Assembly (NCBI GenBank): GCA_950295325.1
Contig: OX485805.1
Span: 37,001,501-37,065,500, forward strand
From: Polytrichum commune
Taxonomy: Eukaryota; Streptophyta; Polytrichopsida; Polytrichales; Polytrichaceae
DNA length: 64,000 nucleotides
Direction of reading: 5' to 3'
Both the position numbers and the translations under genes were made by a program. The notes beneath the pieces are model-generated. The model was given only the letters and a program-made list of their open reading frames with translations. It was not told the DNA's origin and ran no database searches. Of this stretch, positions 24,271 through 36,551 are shown piece by piece. Numbering within the stretch: position 1 is the stretch's first letter; every line of letters begins with the position of its first letter.

Positions 24271-25289
24271 GAACGGTGTAACTCTTAACAAAGCTCCAAA
24301 TCACTACACCATCTATATCGATTAGTGCAAATATGTAAACAATGTGGACAACAATGAGGGCGAACCACCACCAAATTGTACAATGGCTCATGATTAATGT
24401 GGGGCATCACTCAATTATAGGACTATGTTGTCAAAAACAATCGCAAGAACCAAAACAAACAACAAAGCCCTTTTTTATCAAATGAAAGTGTGATTATTGG
24501 GAGAAGTAACATTGTGTCATACACCTTGATGATGATGGTGGTGGTGCCACATGGCACTTTTGACTTTGCATTGCACCCCATTATGAACAACCAAAACATC
24601 TCATGTCAAACCCATCAATTGCTTGTTGTGATTATAAATATATCATAGTCCACAACAATGTGATGTTTGAATGACTAGAAGTAGTGTGGACCTCGCGAAT
24701 ACAAATAAATGGTGTATTGTTGAAAACCGTCCGTATAGGAACTTTCTCTATAGTATAACTTATTGCTACTTGAAACCCCTCTTTAATGAACTCTTTTAAA
24801 AAGTGTGGATTTGACATTCACCAACTTCCAAAGTCATATTCTATACATTGACCTTCGTATTGTTTTGAATGGATCATGCAAGTCACCTTGTGGAGGGATA
24901 TCCCAAATATCTCTAAGTAGGACCTCCTTAACTATGATATAGAGTAGAGTCACCCGACATGTAGGTACTTGAGGTGATGCATCCAACAAGTAAAGTGCTC
25001 AAAATATATACACACTATTTTAGACCCGACACTATACACACTCGGAAGAACCTACATATGATTCTTTTGTAACTTATGCATCTTTACGTTGGTTTTGAAA
25101 CTTAAATGATAATCTTTGTGATTCATGATTATTAAGTGGACATGGCAGTTACCAAGCCAATCCACACAACCATAAATTTATTTGAAATTGGAAGTGTCCA
25201 CAATAGAGCCACCACATACCTTTGTGAAGAAGATGTGGGTGTTGTTATTCAAATATTTTTCTTGATCGAACACCTATGTTTGACTCGTA

Positions 25290-25640
25290 CATGGTCTGGT
25301 GAGGATCAAAAAACAAACACCATGTTCAAATTCACATGTTTCAAACATGTTCAATTACCAACCTCTTCAAATCTTATTAACCACTCCACACTGAGCAAGA
25401 AAAAAACCAACCGGGAGGACTTATGTACTAAGTTAGGAAATGAACAAACATGCACTTCTGACAAGCGTAACTAGAGAAGAGGAAGTCCGATTTACCAGTA
25501 TGGTTTAGGGTTTAGGTTTCAACCATAGATTGGCTAATGCAACACATGTTTCATTGTGGAAAACTAATTGGTGAAAGTTGGAGGGTATGAAGCAAATGAA
25601 GCGAATGACACCCACATTCGTTTGTTGGAAGCTTAAAGAC
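25290..25640. repeat. Dispersed repeat R4, copy 1
   Basis: Similar to 35095-35400 in the same orientation. Shared words are 'ggaggacttatgta'/'ggaaggacctatgta', 'aaatgaacaaacatg', 'cagtatg', 'gcaacacatgtttc' and 'aaagttggagg'. The 112-codon frame at 25136-25474 overlaps it and is not recognisable. Confidence 0.6.
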
Positions 25641-26182
25641 GAACCTCATTGAAATTGATACTCCATACACACAAAGGGTTGTGTTTCTCCCTTTTCTACC
25701 AATGCCATAGGGTACAAAAAGCTTGCGTGTAGGTACAAAAAGCAAACCGGTCTCCGCATTGGGAACTACCCATGATAATCATAATCCACATGTGCTCCCA
25801 CAAAGATTCTATCCGTGGACAACATGATTGGGCATCGGCAAGCAATGGAATAATTTCATTCTAAGCTTTTAGAGTCCCGAGGTTAAGTCAATACGAAGTT
25901 AAATTATTCCCCATTCTTTCAAGGTTAAGTATAACACGGGAGCCAAACCGAGCTAGCCTCCAAGGGCCACAGGCATACGGAGGGCATTCCAAGGATGAAA
26001 ACAAGGGGATGAATTATTCCAGTTTACTAGATGGATGATAAATTTGGATGAATTATCCTTCCTTCTGTTGAGACTGTTCGGTCTGATCTGTCCATGCGTA
26101 GCAGACTAGGCTAGATACATGCACTTGCCGCGGTAGCTTCTCCCAAACCCTAAATCCTCGCCATAACCCGGCTATAGGCACC

Positions 26183-26239
26183 ATGGCCATGGCCATGGCT
26201 ATGGATATCGCCAGCATCTGTTTTTCCTACATCCCCTGA
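26183..26239 (+). other. Possible upstream ORF in the GSH1 5' leader
   Basis: An 18-codon frame beginning MAMAMAMDIASI, from ATG at 26183 to TGA at 26237-26239. It sits in what may be the first, non-coding exon of GSH1, because a good donor (GAGCAG|GTAAGC) follows at 26285/26286 and an acceptor-like CCAG lies at about 28390, before the GSH1 start. Whether the GSH1 transcript begins upstream of 26183 cannot be shown from sequence alone. Confidence 0.4.
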
Positions 26240-26305
26240 AGCTCTCGAGCTTTCCCATTCGCACTCGCACTGCGTCTCTGAGCAGGTAAGCTTTTGAGAA
26301 ACCTG

Positions 26306-27610
26306 GTTGTGGTGGCATCGTTTGTCGAGGTGTGTGCATGGAGGACGACACTAGGTTCTGTAATTTCGGGCGCTCTGTTTGGGTTCGTTTTTGTGATTCT
26401 GTGAATTCGGTTGGAATGTGGCCGTCCCAATGCTGGTGTTGGCAAGCGTTTATAAGAGGAACCTGAGGTAAATGTGCTCTCGTGCTGTTCCGTCTTGGCA
26501 TTCGCGGAGAGCGGTAATGTGGTTTGTAATTCGGGGAGTTTCTAGCCTCTGGTTGAGTGCGTTTTGTGATTCTGATCCAATGCTGGTGGCGAGTGTCGAC
26601 GAGAGGAATTTGAGGTTGTCTTGGTTCAGGTGTCATTTTAATCTGGCATTTGTGCGTAGAGAGCGGCACCGGGGCGTGTAATTTGTGGATTTTGGGCTCT
26701 GTTTGGTGGAGAGTTTGTGAATTTGGTTGCAATGTCGCCATTTTATGCTGGTCGTCATTGATCAACAGAAAGCAATTGAGAGAAAGCCTGTCTCAGTCCA
26801 CGACCTCTTAGGTTTGTGTGCGGGGAGCGTGGCATTAGTTTTTGTAAAATTATGGAGGTTTGGGTATGTTGGGTTTTGTTGGTGAAATTTGGTTCCAACG
26901 GGGCGCCATTCATTGCTGGTTTGGGAAATTTTAATGAAGCGACGAAGATGAGCTCTCTCTGTTGCTACGTCCTGTTGTGTTTGTACGTAGAAATGTGCTC
27001 AAGGGTTTGTAATTGGGTAAGGTCAGGTTCTCGAGTTTCGTTGTAAATTTGGTTGCACTGTCTCTCCCAATGCTGGTTTTTTTTCGACTGCTTAGGAGAA
27101 GATACCAAGATGAGTTCTCTTCATGTAGTAGCGGTGGTTGTAATCTTGAGGAATTGGCATCCTGTTTGGTTGCGATGTTTGTGGATTCGGAGATAAAACC
27201 GTCTTCCCAAAGATTCAATTAAGATAACCCCTCTCTATGGCCACGTCCTCCTGCCTTTGGGGGAATTTGCACACTGCTTGGTCTAGTTTGTGATTCTGAT
27301 CCAATGCCGCCTTTTAATGGCGGTGGCGAGTGTTCCGGAGAGCAATCTGAGCCTACCGTTTCCTCCCATCATCTCATGTCGCTGTCTGTGCGTGGAGACC
27401 GGTACCAGGGGTTGGAGTTCGGGGAGCTCAGGGTCTGTTTTGGTGGCGTTCGTGAAATGAATCTGAATGTGGCCTGTCAATGCTGGTCCCTCTTTCGCGG
27501 ACCGTCCTGAATTATCTGCACTCGGTTTGGTTGCGTTCGTGGTTTTGATCCAATAATGAATTACACTGCTGGTGCAAGTTGTCTGGAGTTAAGTGCAGGA
27601 TTTGAACTTA
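26306..27610 (+). repeat. Degenerate tandem repeats in the presumed GSH1 leader intron
   Basis: About seven or eight poorly conserved units, each roughly 130-190 bp. The recurring words, in order, are 'gagagcgg', 'tgtaattcgggg', 'ctctgtttggttg', 'ttgtgattctgatccaatgctggtggcgagtgt' (in parts) and 'gaggaatttgagg'. Examples of the 'ccaatgctgg' word or a close variant occur near 26428, 26577, 26738, 27068, 27300, 27478 and 27549. The 188-codon minus-strand frame at 26199-26765 is a product of this repetition. Confidence 0.65.
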
Positions 27611-28450
27611 CCTCTTTCTCATGCCACCTCTTGGGGGGTGGGGGGGGCTCGTTCGTGACGCTACTAGGGTTTGTAAGTTTGGGTGGTTGCCACTCTATAG
27701 GAAAATTTATCGGTGAAAGTGAACGAATGTCTCTGCCATTGCTGGCGGCGAGTATCGGAGTATGAATTTTTCCTGGGGTGTGGGGGTTTGGGGTGGGGTT
27801 AGCGAGGATTGGGCGAATGCCCCGGATTACATTGCGGGGTTTGGTGCATACCTCGTGAATTACTTCAACTATTTAAGAATACTTTGCGGGGTTGTGTAGG
27901 TCAGGTGCGTTCCGCTGCGCTGCTTGTGAGTTTTGTAGATCGGTTCTGTGCAATTATGATAACATTCATGAATGAATTAGGTGTGATCTGTCTCTGCAGC
28001 AAATTCGGGGATTAACTGACGAAATACAAATTTGGGCCATAGAATCTGACAACCACTTATGAATTGTTTTTGGATGGCTTACATTTCCATTTGAAAGTGT
28101 AGTATGATACATGTATTCACCGAAGGTGCCATTCTGTTGGCAGTTTAATGCGTAGGAGACTCTTAACTTCTTACTGAAATGACCAGTAGCATAATGGATG
28201 GATCGTCCGTCCCTGACTGCCGTAGCTTGAGACTTTCCGTTACTGTTTTCTGCAAAAGTTTTGATTTCATGGAAACTGTAACCAATGTTTTCTTCTCAGT
28301 GCGATTATTTGATTGAAATTTTCTCATTCATAATGCGAATAGTCAACTGGCCAAGTATTGACCTCGAAGTAACGATGTGATGGTGTCCAGGCAGTGTTGC
28401 GCTATTGTGCCTGAAGCTGCGGATAGCATTGTGATTATTCGGTGGAAGAA

Positions 28451-31400
28451 ATGGCGGCTTCTTACGCTGCTGCTGTTTCTTCTCCGAAGCATTCGTTGGG
28501 TGCAAGTTTGGATGGTAACGTGGACAACTTTCGAGTGGTACACCAGAGGCTGCATTTTGGGTCCCACTTGGGAGATGAATTGCACAGGGGACTGAAACTT
28601 GACCTTAACGACAGCTCGCGGAGAGGGCCCCGTAGTCTACGACCTGGTCGTGATCAGGGTTCTCGGAGGTTACACATTGTGGCAGCCAGCCCACCAGGTG
28701 AAGAAGTTGCAGTTCGACCAGAGCCATTGACCAAACAAGATCTGGTTGCGTATCTTGCGTCTGGATGTAAGCCGAAAGAGAAGTGGAGGTCAGTTTTCTG
28801 CAGCTGTCTATTGTCTGATCTTATAAGTTTGAGAAATATCTGTTATGGGTTGCTCTCTCTTGTTTATTTGTTGCATACCAGTGCAGATCTATAAGAGACA
28901 CACTTCTTCTGATTAGGTTGCGTAGCTCTAGTTTTCCTAACCCTGTGGAAGTAATTCTCGCTCATTTGAGTTGGTTGTTGACTTCCACAGGATTGGAACA
29001 GAGCATGAGAAGTTTGGATTTCAGCTGGACAGTCTTCAGCCCATGACTTATGAACAAACTAGAAAGCTTCTTGACGGAATGGCTGAGCGCTTTGATTGGG
29101 AGAAAGTTATGGAAGGTGACAATATCATTGGCTTGAAATTTGTGAGTTTACATCCTTGGTATATGTACTCTTTTGTATTATTCATAAACATTTTATTGTA
29201 ACAAAACTTGCATGAGCAGGTGCCAGTGAAAAAAATATATACATCATTTCTTCTAAGTGAAAATTTTGAAATTTACTTTTGCCACTTCAGTTATTTGAAG
29301 CAGCTCCCCAGAGTTGCTTAGAATTGGGTGTTAAACACTATATTTCTGTCAATTCTGTAATCTGAAGAAGTCAGTGATACTTGCAATTGTGTATTTTTGT
29401 GACCTTAACAACAAGAAAAGCCAATCAGGTTTCTAAAATTTAGAGCATCACACCTATAGCAAGCTCTCCTAGGATTTGTGCATATATGAAGAGAGCATCA
29501 ATGCTGTCTATGCTTTAGTTCACATGTATTATAAGAAGGTCTTAATGATAGACCTGGATGTTTTGCAGGATGGTCAAAGTGTGTCTCTTGAACCAGGAGG
29601 TCAATTTGAATTAAGTGGAGCACCTCTTGATACCCTCCACCAAACTTGTGCGGAAGTCAACTCACATCTTTATCAGGTGCAAAAGCATTTCATGCCTTCT
29701 GCCCTTTCAGCTGGAGTTCTTGTTAATTTCATACACTGGAAGCTTCTTCTATTCTCAAACCCTAATTACTGCAAGATTGTGTCCAAAAAGTTTCAATCCT
29801 CTGGAGCTTCAAGGGATAGCACAGTGAAGTCAGCATTTCAAACTAGTTTCTATTAACCTCTCTTAAAAGCTGACAGTTTCTAGTAATCCCTGACATCTGA
29901 CATTGTCGCACAAGGCTTTGATCAATGATATCCCACAGTGTAGGATATCAAAGTACAAATCAGATGATCTAGCTCTTGTCTGCTTTGTGAATGTCTTCTT
30001 ACTACATAAGGGTGATTATTATGCAGGTGAAAGCAGTTGCAGAGGAGCTTGGTCTGGGTTTTGCCGGGATTGGCTTCCAGCCTAAGTGGCGTGTTGCAGA
30101 TGTTCCTATTATGCCAAAGGTAGTACTTTCTGTCTAAGAAGAGTAGGTCAATCTGATGATTTTCTAAGGTCTTTAGCAAGAAATGGTAGGCTATATAGTA
30201 TTCCTGTGTGTTCAAGTCCGGTAAGGCATGCACTGGGGAGGGCGCCAATGTGTTACTGCTGGAGCCTGGAAGAAATGTTAGCAGGGTAAATTTGTCACTG
30301 ATGGGAAGTTCAATCTGAAATGTGGTGGCCTGTGCCAGAATGTTCGCGGGCTAGTGTCTCAGGTGACTTTTTGGATCCTTAGTGAACATTCTGCAGTGGT
30401 TGGAAACAGGGCAGGTATGAGATTATGCGGAACTACATGCCCAAAGTTGGCTCATACGGTCTTGATATGATGTTTCGCACCTGTACTGTCCAGGTGCACT
30501 TTCTCTCCCTAGTAACAAATCTCCTTTAGCAATTACCTGGTGATGTTGAAAGAAGTAAGCCTTGTTTGTCCATGTTTTAAATAAATAAAATAACTTCTTT
30601 GTGGGGAGGGAGGAATGTTTGTTCTGAGTGATTAGATCTCTTGGATGTATGCATTCTGACTAATCTGGGGGAATATGTTACTCAAAGTTGTTTACTTGGT
30701 GTTTCTTAATTTTTGAGGATTTCCTTGTTCCATTTCTTGATGTGACACGCCTTGGTGGCAGTCGTATAACTTGCAAATGGTTATTTTTGTGCTGATTCAA
30801 CAGGTGAATCTAGATTTTGACTCAGAGGAGGATATGGTCAAGAAGTTCAGAGTTGGTCTTGCCTTACAGCCTGTAAGTGAATGATTATTGTTGTTTGAAG
30901 TTTACACTTGGTGCTAAGCTTGATGGTGCAAGTTTGTCTTCCTTATACATTGTATGCTGATTACTAAGATCCTTAACTTCAAGATTTCTGTTGCACTGCT
31001 CAGAGAAAGTCAGTGAAGTTGTTTTGTTTTGCTTTTGCTTTTGTTTGCCTTGTGATATGGTTCATTACTGACATCGTCTCTTGTACACCTTTTGTTGAAC
31101 AGATTGCAACCGCTCTTTTTGCAAATTCTCCTTTTACAGAAGGAAAACCAAATGGCTATTTGAGTTTCAGGAGGTGAGAAATGTGGAGCTGTGGGTAGCT
31201 GATGCTTTGAGAGAAATATTTTCTACAACTCAATCCATAAGTTGCTGTTTTGGAATTATTTATGTCCACTGTTAGAGATTGCCATGCCATGAGGAGTTGC
31301 GTTAAATCAATGACATGATTTTCTTACATGAACACAATTTGGTGTGCAGTCACATATGGACCGATGTTGATAACAATCGAACAGGTGATTTGCCGTTTGT

Positions 31401-33945
31401 ATTTGATGATGACTTCGGGTAAGAAATACACATTTTACTCAATATTTATAGCTTTGAGACCTTGCTTTCCAGGCGTGGACTGTGAGTAGTTTCCTTGTAG
31501 AAGCATCTTTCAAATGATTGTGTCAGAATCTTTTGACTTCACAAGGCATCTTGTCCCAACTTCTTGGTTCTCTCTAATTTTCTTGGGCAGACCTGTCATT
31601 TGTTTATGTCTTAGTTGCTGAACTGAATTTGGTCACAGTTTTGCAAATTCGATGAAGTTAAACTGATTCCATTTTCAGCATATCTCAACATTATATGAGG
31701 GATACTCATAAGGCATGCTTCTGGGGTACAGGTTCGAGAAATATACGGAGTATGCTCTTAATGTCCCTATGTATTTTGTCTACCGCAACAAACGATATGT
31801 AGACTGCAGTGGTTTGTCTTTCAAGGTGATCCTCTTCCCTTTTCTAGATATTATTCCAGTAATTTCTGATGTTTAGGAATTCTCTTGCTAACCTTATTAT
31901 TGTATGCAGTCATCTGATAAATCACCTCTCATCCACACCATGATGTGCATGTTCGGGTTGGTGAAAGTATCATCTTTGGAAAAAGTAGGGGTCCTGAAGA
32001 AGGATCAGACTAGAGACATCTCCTGATGGTAGGCCTATAATTGTTTTGTGTGAACGTTGTCTAGGACTTCATGGCTGGAAAGCTCTCAGTTCTCCCTGGA
32101 GACACACCGAATTTGAGTGATTGGGAGAATCATCTTACAACCATCTTTCCCGAGGTATATACTTAATTTCTCCCCTACCCAGAGAATTTTGTTTTCCATG
32201 TTTTACAAGCAGCTTCTATGCAAGTGGCATGGCTTGCAGATTGTCCATGGAGGCTAATATGGGACATTTATTTTGTTCAGCTTTTTATGTTAGTAGCACT
32301 TTCTAAATTTGAAAGGGGGATGTGTTAATGGTTATGTGCTGCCAGTAGTCCAATGTTCTGGATCTTGGACTAGTCCATCTTGAAGGCAGGTTCTTCATTG
32401 CAAATATTTTCTCAGAGCTGATTTTCAAGTAATCTTTTCATTAATGAGGAGTATATCTGGGTTGTGAAATTATCTCAATCTGTTGATTGTTCTTTTTTGT
32501 GCAGGTGAGGCTGAAGAGGTACTTAGAGATGAGAGGAGCTGATGGAGGTCCATGGCGGCGTCTTTGTGCACTACCTGCCTTTTGGGTGTGCTCACATTCC
32601 CTCTCATTGTTCTTGCATACCATATAAAAGAGGGGGTCTCTTGGTTACAGGTTACTTACTATAACATAATGAGAGATTTTGCACCACTTTGTTCAGACAC
32701 ATCTGAATAGGTATGGTTCCCATGGAAGATTTCACGTGAATTCAAGAAACAGGTTGTGATAAATTCTACCATAGTATTTACAGAATGGCTTTGTGTGAAT
32801 GCAGGTGGGTTTGCTATATGACAAGGAATCTCTACAAGGTGCACTGGACATCATCAGCGACTGGACAGAGAAAGAACGTGCTATGCTCCGCCTGAAGGTA
32901 TGTCCTGTTTAGAAGTTAGAATACACCAGGTTCCAAGTACATGATCAGGATTCGCACCTGGCCTGCATCAAACTACCATAAAAAATTTTTAGTCATTGTC
33001 AGTATTTAATTGTTGCTGTTGGGGTTCTGATCAGGTACCAAAGCAGGGACTCCAAGTCCCATTTCGAGATGGCCTTTTGAAACATGTGGCACAAGACATC
33101 TTTAAGCTTGCAAAGGTACATTATCAGGCCTTCAAATCAAGGCCGTCAAAGTTGCTTGTTATAACATGTAAATCTTTGTACGTGCACTCTTGAAGATGTG
33201 AACTATCCTGGCATGTTGGAGAAATTGCTGATATTTTGTGTCTACAACAGGATGGTCTGACCAGGAGAGGTTACAAGGAAGCTGGTTTCCTCAATGAGAT
33301 TGAAGAAACTGTGATGACAGGTATCCAGCTCTCTCTCAGTTTATAACTTTTTCGTCTCTTGTTTAGCAGATGGACTGAGTACAGTATAGAAGAAACTCAG
33401 TCTTCATTTTCGTGCAGACATTCCTAAGAGTCCAGCTAAACATTGCAAAGCATCTGTTCCAGGCCAAAAGGCTGTTATTGTCAGTATTCTATAAATAAGT
33501 GAAAGGCAGAGGCAGTTAATATAACGAACTTCGTACAACAATTAAAAGGTGACTCTGGAAGAACTCAAAGATCCTGCCATCCTGAATTGGGAGGTTAGTT
33601 ATACATTAGTGAGGTGGATGTAGATGAACAAGGAGGTGGAGAAGTAAAGGCCATTGATAAAAAGATCTAGGGCTAATTCTTTTGTTAAAGTTTCCCACAC
33701 GAGTTTGGACATTTTGTATAGCTGTCAAGGGAAGGATGTGATATTTGATCCTGTTGGCTAGAAAATGTAGAGCATACACAGGATATTCGCTTTTAATCAC
33801 AAGTTGTGTCAGGTTTGTCAAGTGTGCTAAAAGGAAGCTTTTGTCCATGTGTGCAGGTGTAACTCCAGCAGAACGTCTGTTGAAGTTGTACCATGAGAAG
33901 TGGGGTCAAAATGTGGATCCCATTTTTGAAGAGCTTTTGTATTAA
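28451..33945 (+). CDS. GSH1: Glutamate-cysteine ligase, chloroplast type (15 exons)
   Basis: Joins glutamate and cysteine with ATP to gamma-glutamylcysteine, the limiting step of glutathione synthesis, in plastids. Exons: 28451-28788, 28991-29141, 29569-29676, 30027-30119, 30410-30493, 30804-30872, 31103-31173, 31350-31418, 31732-31825, 32065-32154, 32505-32585, 32805-32897, 33035-33115, 33251-33320, 33857-33945. All are bounded by AG and GT and stay in frame, giving 526 residues (Arabidopsis 522). Residues 1 to about 80 are a Ser/Arg-rich transit peptide. Hallmarks are [10 protein letters not shown] (114-123), [14 protein letters not shown] (169-182), [13 protein letters not shown] and the C-terminal PIFEELLY. 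The regulatory pair CC1 is present (Cys190 and Cys410). For CC2, Cys353 is present but its partner position, 368, is Val. A GTG nine bases upstream continues the frame, but ATG at 28451 is the plausible start. The gene appears intact. Confidence 0.96.
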
Positions 33946-35094
33946 AGTAATGAAACTATTGTAGCTTTCCAGATAAATCATGATTTGGGGGACCGGCATT
34001 CCTGTCAATAGAGTGGATGGTTGAGTGTGGCAAATGTCTGGAGCAGAAATTTTGAAGAATGGCATGTAGAGTATTTGCACATAAAAATGTTGATCTTAAT
34101 CTGCATTTGATTTGTGGCTTCATAACATCTCTTTCCCCTTGGGAACAATTGATGTGATTCACTGGTGCAGTTCTGGATTGTGCTCTCTAGCTGTTTAAGA
34201 CTTCAGAAGCAATCTAGCTTACAGAACTTCAAGAGTATTTGTGTGGAGTTTTGAGATCCTCACAAAACTTCCTTGCTGAGAAACGTTGTGATACTAATTG
34301 TCCACTTCCCTAGACAGGACAATAGCTAAGTTTACTGTCATTCCAGAAATGGTAACAGTTAGTCACTGTAGTGAATTCAGTATATTTAATTATCCACTTT
34401 CCAAGGATAATTTTGCTATTCTGATGATAGTGGTCACAACAATGAACATTTCAAAGGTCTTGCTTAGAAGTACTGTGCCATAGCTCATGTTTCTCTGAGG
34501 ATGCTTCCCATTGTGTGGTGCATGACTCAGCTAATAAATATATCCTGATTGATATCAGACACAAGCATACTGTATGTAATTCAATCCTCCCCATTTCAGG
34601 GGCTTGGAGATTCTCATCACTTAAAGGTCTTAAATGGTAATTTTTTCCTATTCACTAAGATATTCAATCCAGATATGCAAACATTAAATTTTGGGTGATC
34701 TGTGAATGTGGATGGAGAGGCCAGGTATAATCACAGAAATTTGGAGCTTGTCATGAATCTTCAAAGGAGCCAAGGAGCCACAACTCAGTCATATAGACTC
34801 CCAATTCATGTTGATTAATGAGTCTAGAATGGTCAAGAAATTTTTGAGCATGTTGTTCAACCTTCAAATAGATGTTGTGGTGATGTCTGTTCTTAGATAT
34901 GCACCTAACCACCCACCACTGAAATATAGGTGTTCGATAAGATAGGTAATCGAACTTGGCTTGCTTACCTTTACTCATGTTAGATGGTTTGTTCGCCTTT
35001 ATTTAAGGTGTGTGGGTGTTATTGGGTGGGTTGCTTTTCTTACATTGACACGGTCTATATTTGATTGGTGTGTGGTTTGGTGCGAATCAAAGAA
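33946..35094. other. GSH1 3' flank
   Basis: The 3' UTR and polyadenylation region of GSH1 should lie in the first few hundred bases. Several AATAAA-like words occur, but none can be singled out. No further gene is seen. A short block at 34860-34970 ('cacctaaccac', 'aaatataggtgt') recurs near 50115-50165 and 63265-63310. Confidence 0.45.
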
Positions 35095-35400
35095 TACACA
35101 CCTTAATGACACACATTTAAATCAAATTTGACTACATCTTCAAATTTTCTTAATTATTTCACACTTAATAATGAACACCATCGGAAGGACCTATGTATTC
35201 AACTAAGAAATCAACAAACATGTAGTTTTGACCCACTTTTGATAACCATAATTAAATTAGGGGTGGTATGATTTTCAGTATGATTTTTGTTGATGCCTCA
35301 TCATATATTTAATAATACAACACAAGTTTCGTCATGTACATCTAATATGTAAAAGTTGGAGAACATGAAAACAAACCAAATTATACCCACATTCCTTATT
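35095..35400. repeat. Dispersed repeat R4, copy 2
   Basis: Co-linear relative of 25290-25640 with small indels. Non-coding. Confidence 0.6.
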
Positions 35401-36551
35401 AAGGACATGATTATAGTCTACCCGCTTCCGACTATGTGTCTCTTAAGTTTTTAGCCAAGAATAACCCTTGTGGCATGACAAGCCATGAGTTCAGATCCAA
35501 ATGCCCTTTTCCCGGAATTCCCCTTTTTAAAGAGGTTGGAATAGTGGCCATATAATTTGCAAACCATTGATGACCATTGTCGATGTCCATATTTGAGTTT
35601 ACTATTACTATAATACCCCCCCCCCTTTCAAAAATATCTATAGAAAGATAATATGGGAATAAAAACAAATCAGCAAAGACCTTGAATTCATTAGAATATG
35701 ACATATGCAAATATTCATCCATAACAAACATACATCCATCAAAACAATGATGACATTTAAAATTCATGTAGTTTGCAATATTCAACAACCTTGCTACTAC
35801 TCTACATTACTCATGCAACGTGCATACTCCTCCCCTGGGAGTGTATAAGGCCCACTCACTCATCCCACGTGATGTCCTAGGTGACACAATTTCAGCACCA
35901 AACCTCCGAGCTAGCTTGCAAAAACTGTGACGAGCTTTTCTTTGACATGAACTCTCAACATGGGTCAGTTTGGGCTCATCTGCTGGATAATGACCATCCC
36001 TACCGTCGGTTCATGAAAGGTTAATCCTCTTCACTACATTGACCCCTCAAGAACAATGGGACCTAAAATTGGGCCTCATCACTTTACATGTGACAAAGTT
36101 GGACCCAAAAAAATTGATAAAAATTATGCCAAATTGAGGGCCTAATGCACATGAATCGGGCCAACCCCAAGCCGTGTATAAGTGGGCCTTGGACCATTGT
36201 TTTTTATGGATGGATGGATGTTTGTTATGGATGAATTGCACAAGGACGTAAACCTCCCTAGTACCAGGATGTACAAGGGCACTGCTGCCCTAGCTTCGTC
36301 CTCCAACCTTCTATTCCATCTCCAAATTCCTTGCAATGTCAATATCAACACAGAGCTCTAAATGAACTCCTTCTAAGCATCTCAGAACTTTTGTGTGCAT
36401 AAGTTGTGTGATTCTAAAGCCAACTGGTGTGTGATTCTATCTCCAATAATACAAACATTGAACCCACGTGCCATCCCTCCTTATCATCAGCTGTGAGCAT
36501 GCAAGCTGACATAAGTTATGTGGTGCGGGAGATGTTTTGCAATCGACCCGA
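35401..36551. other. Gene-free DNA
   Basis: A C-run is at 35620-35628. The 118-codon minus-strand frame at 35432-35788 shows no recognisable domain and is not called. Confidence 0.45.

Noticed and set aside
26199-26765. 188-codon minus-strand open frame
   Set aside because: It runs through the tandem repeats of the GSH1 leader intron, has repeat-driven His/Pro/Thr-rich composition and no recognisable domain.
28442-28450. GTG start giving three extra GSH1 residues
   Set aside because: Plant nuclear genes start with ATG; the ATG at 28451 has a good context (GAAATGGC).
28442-33945. Argonaute or RNA-silencing gene
   Set aside because: The exon peptides match glutamate-cysteine ligase throughout ([32 protein letters not shown]).
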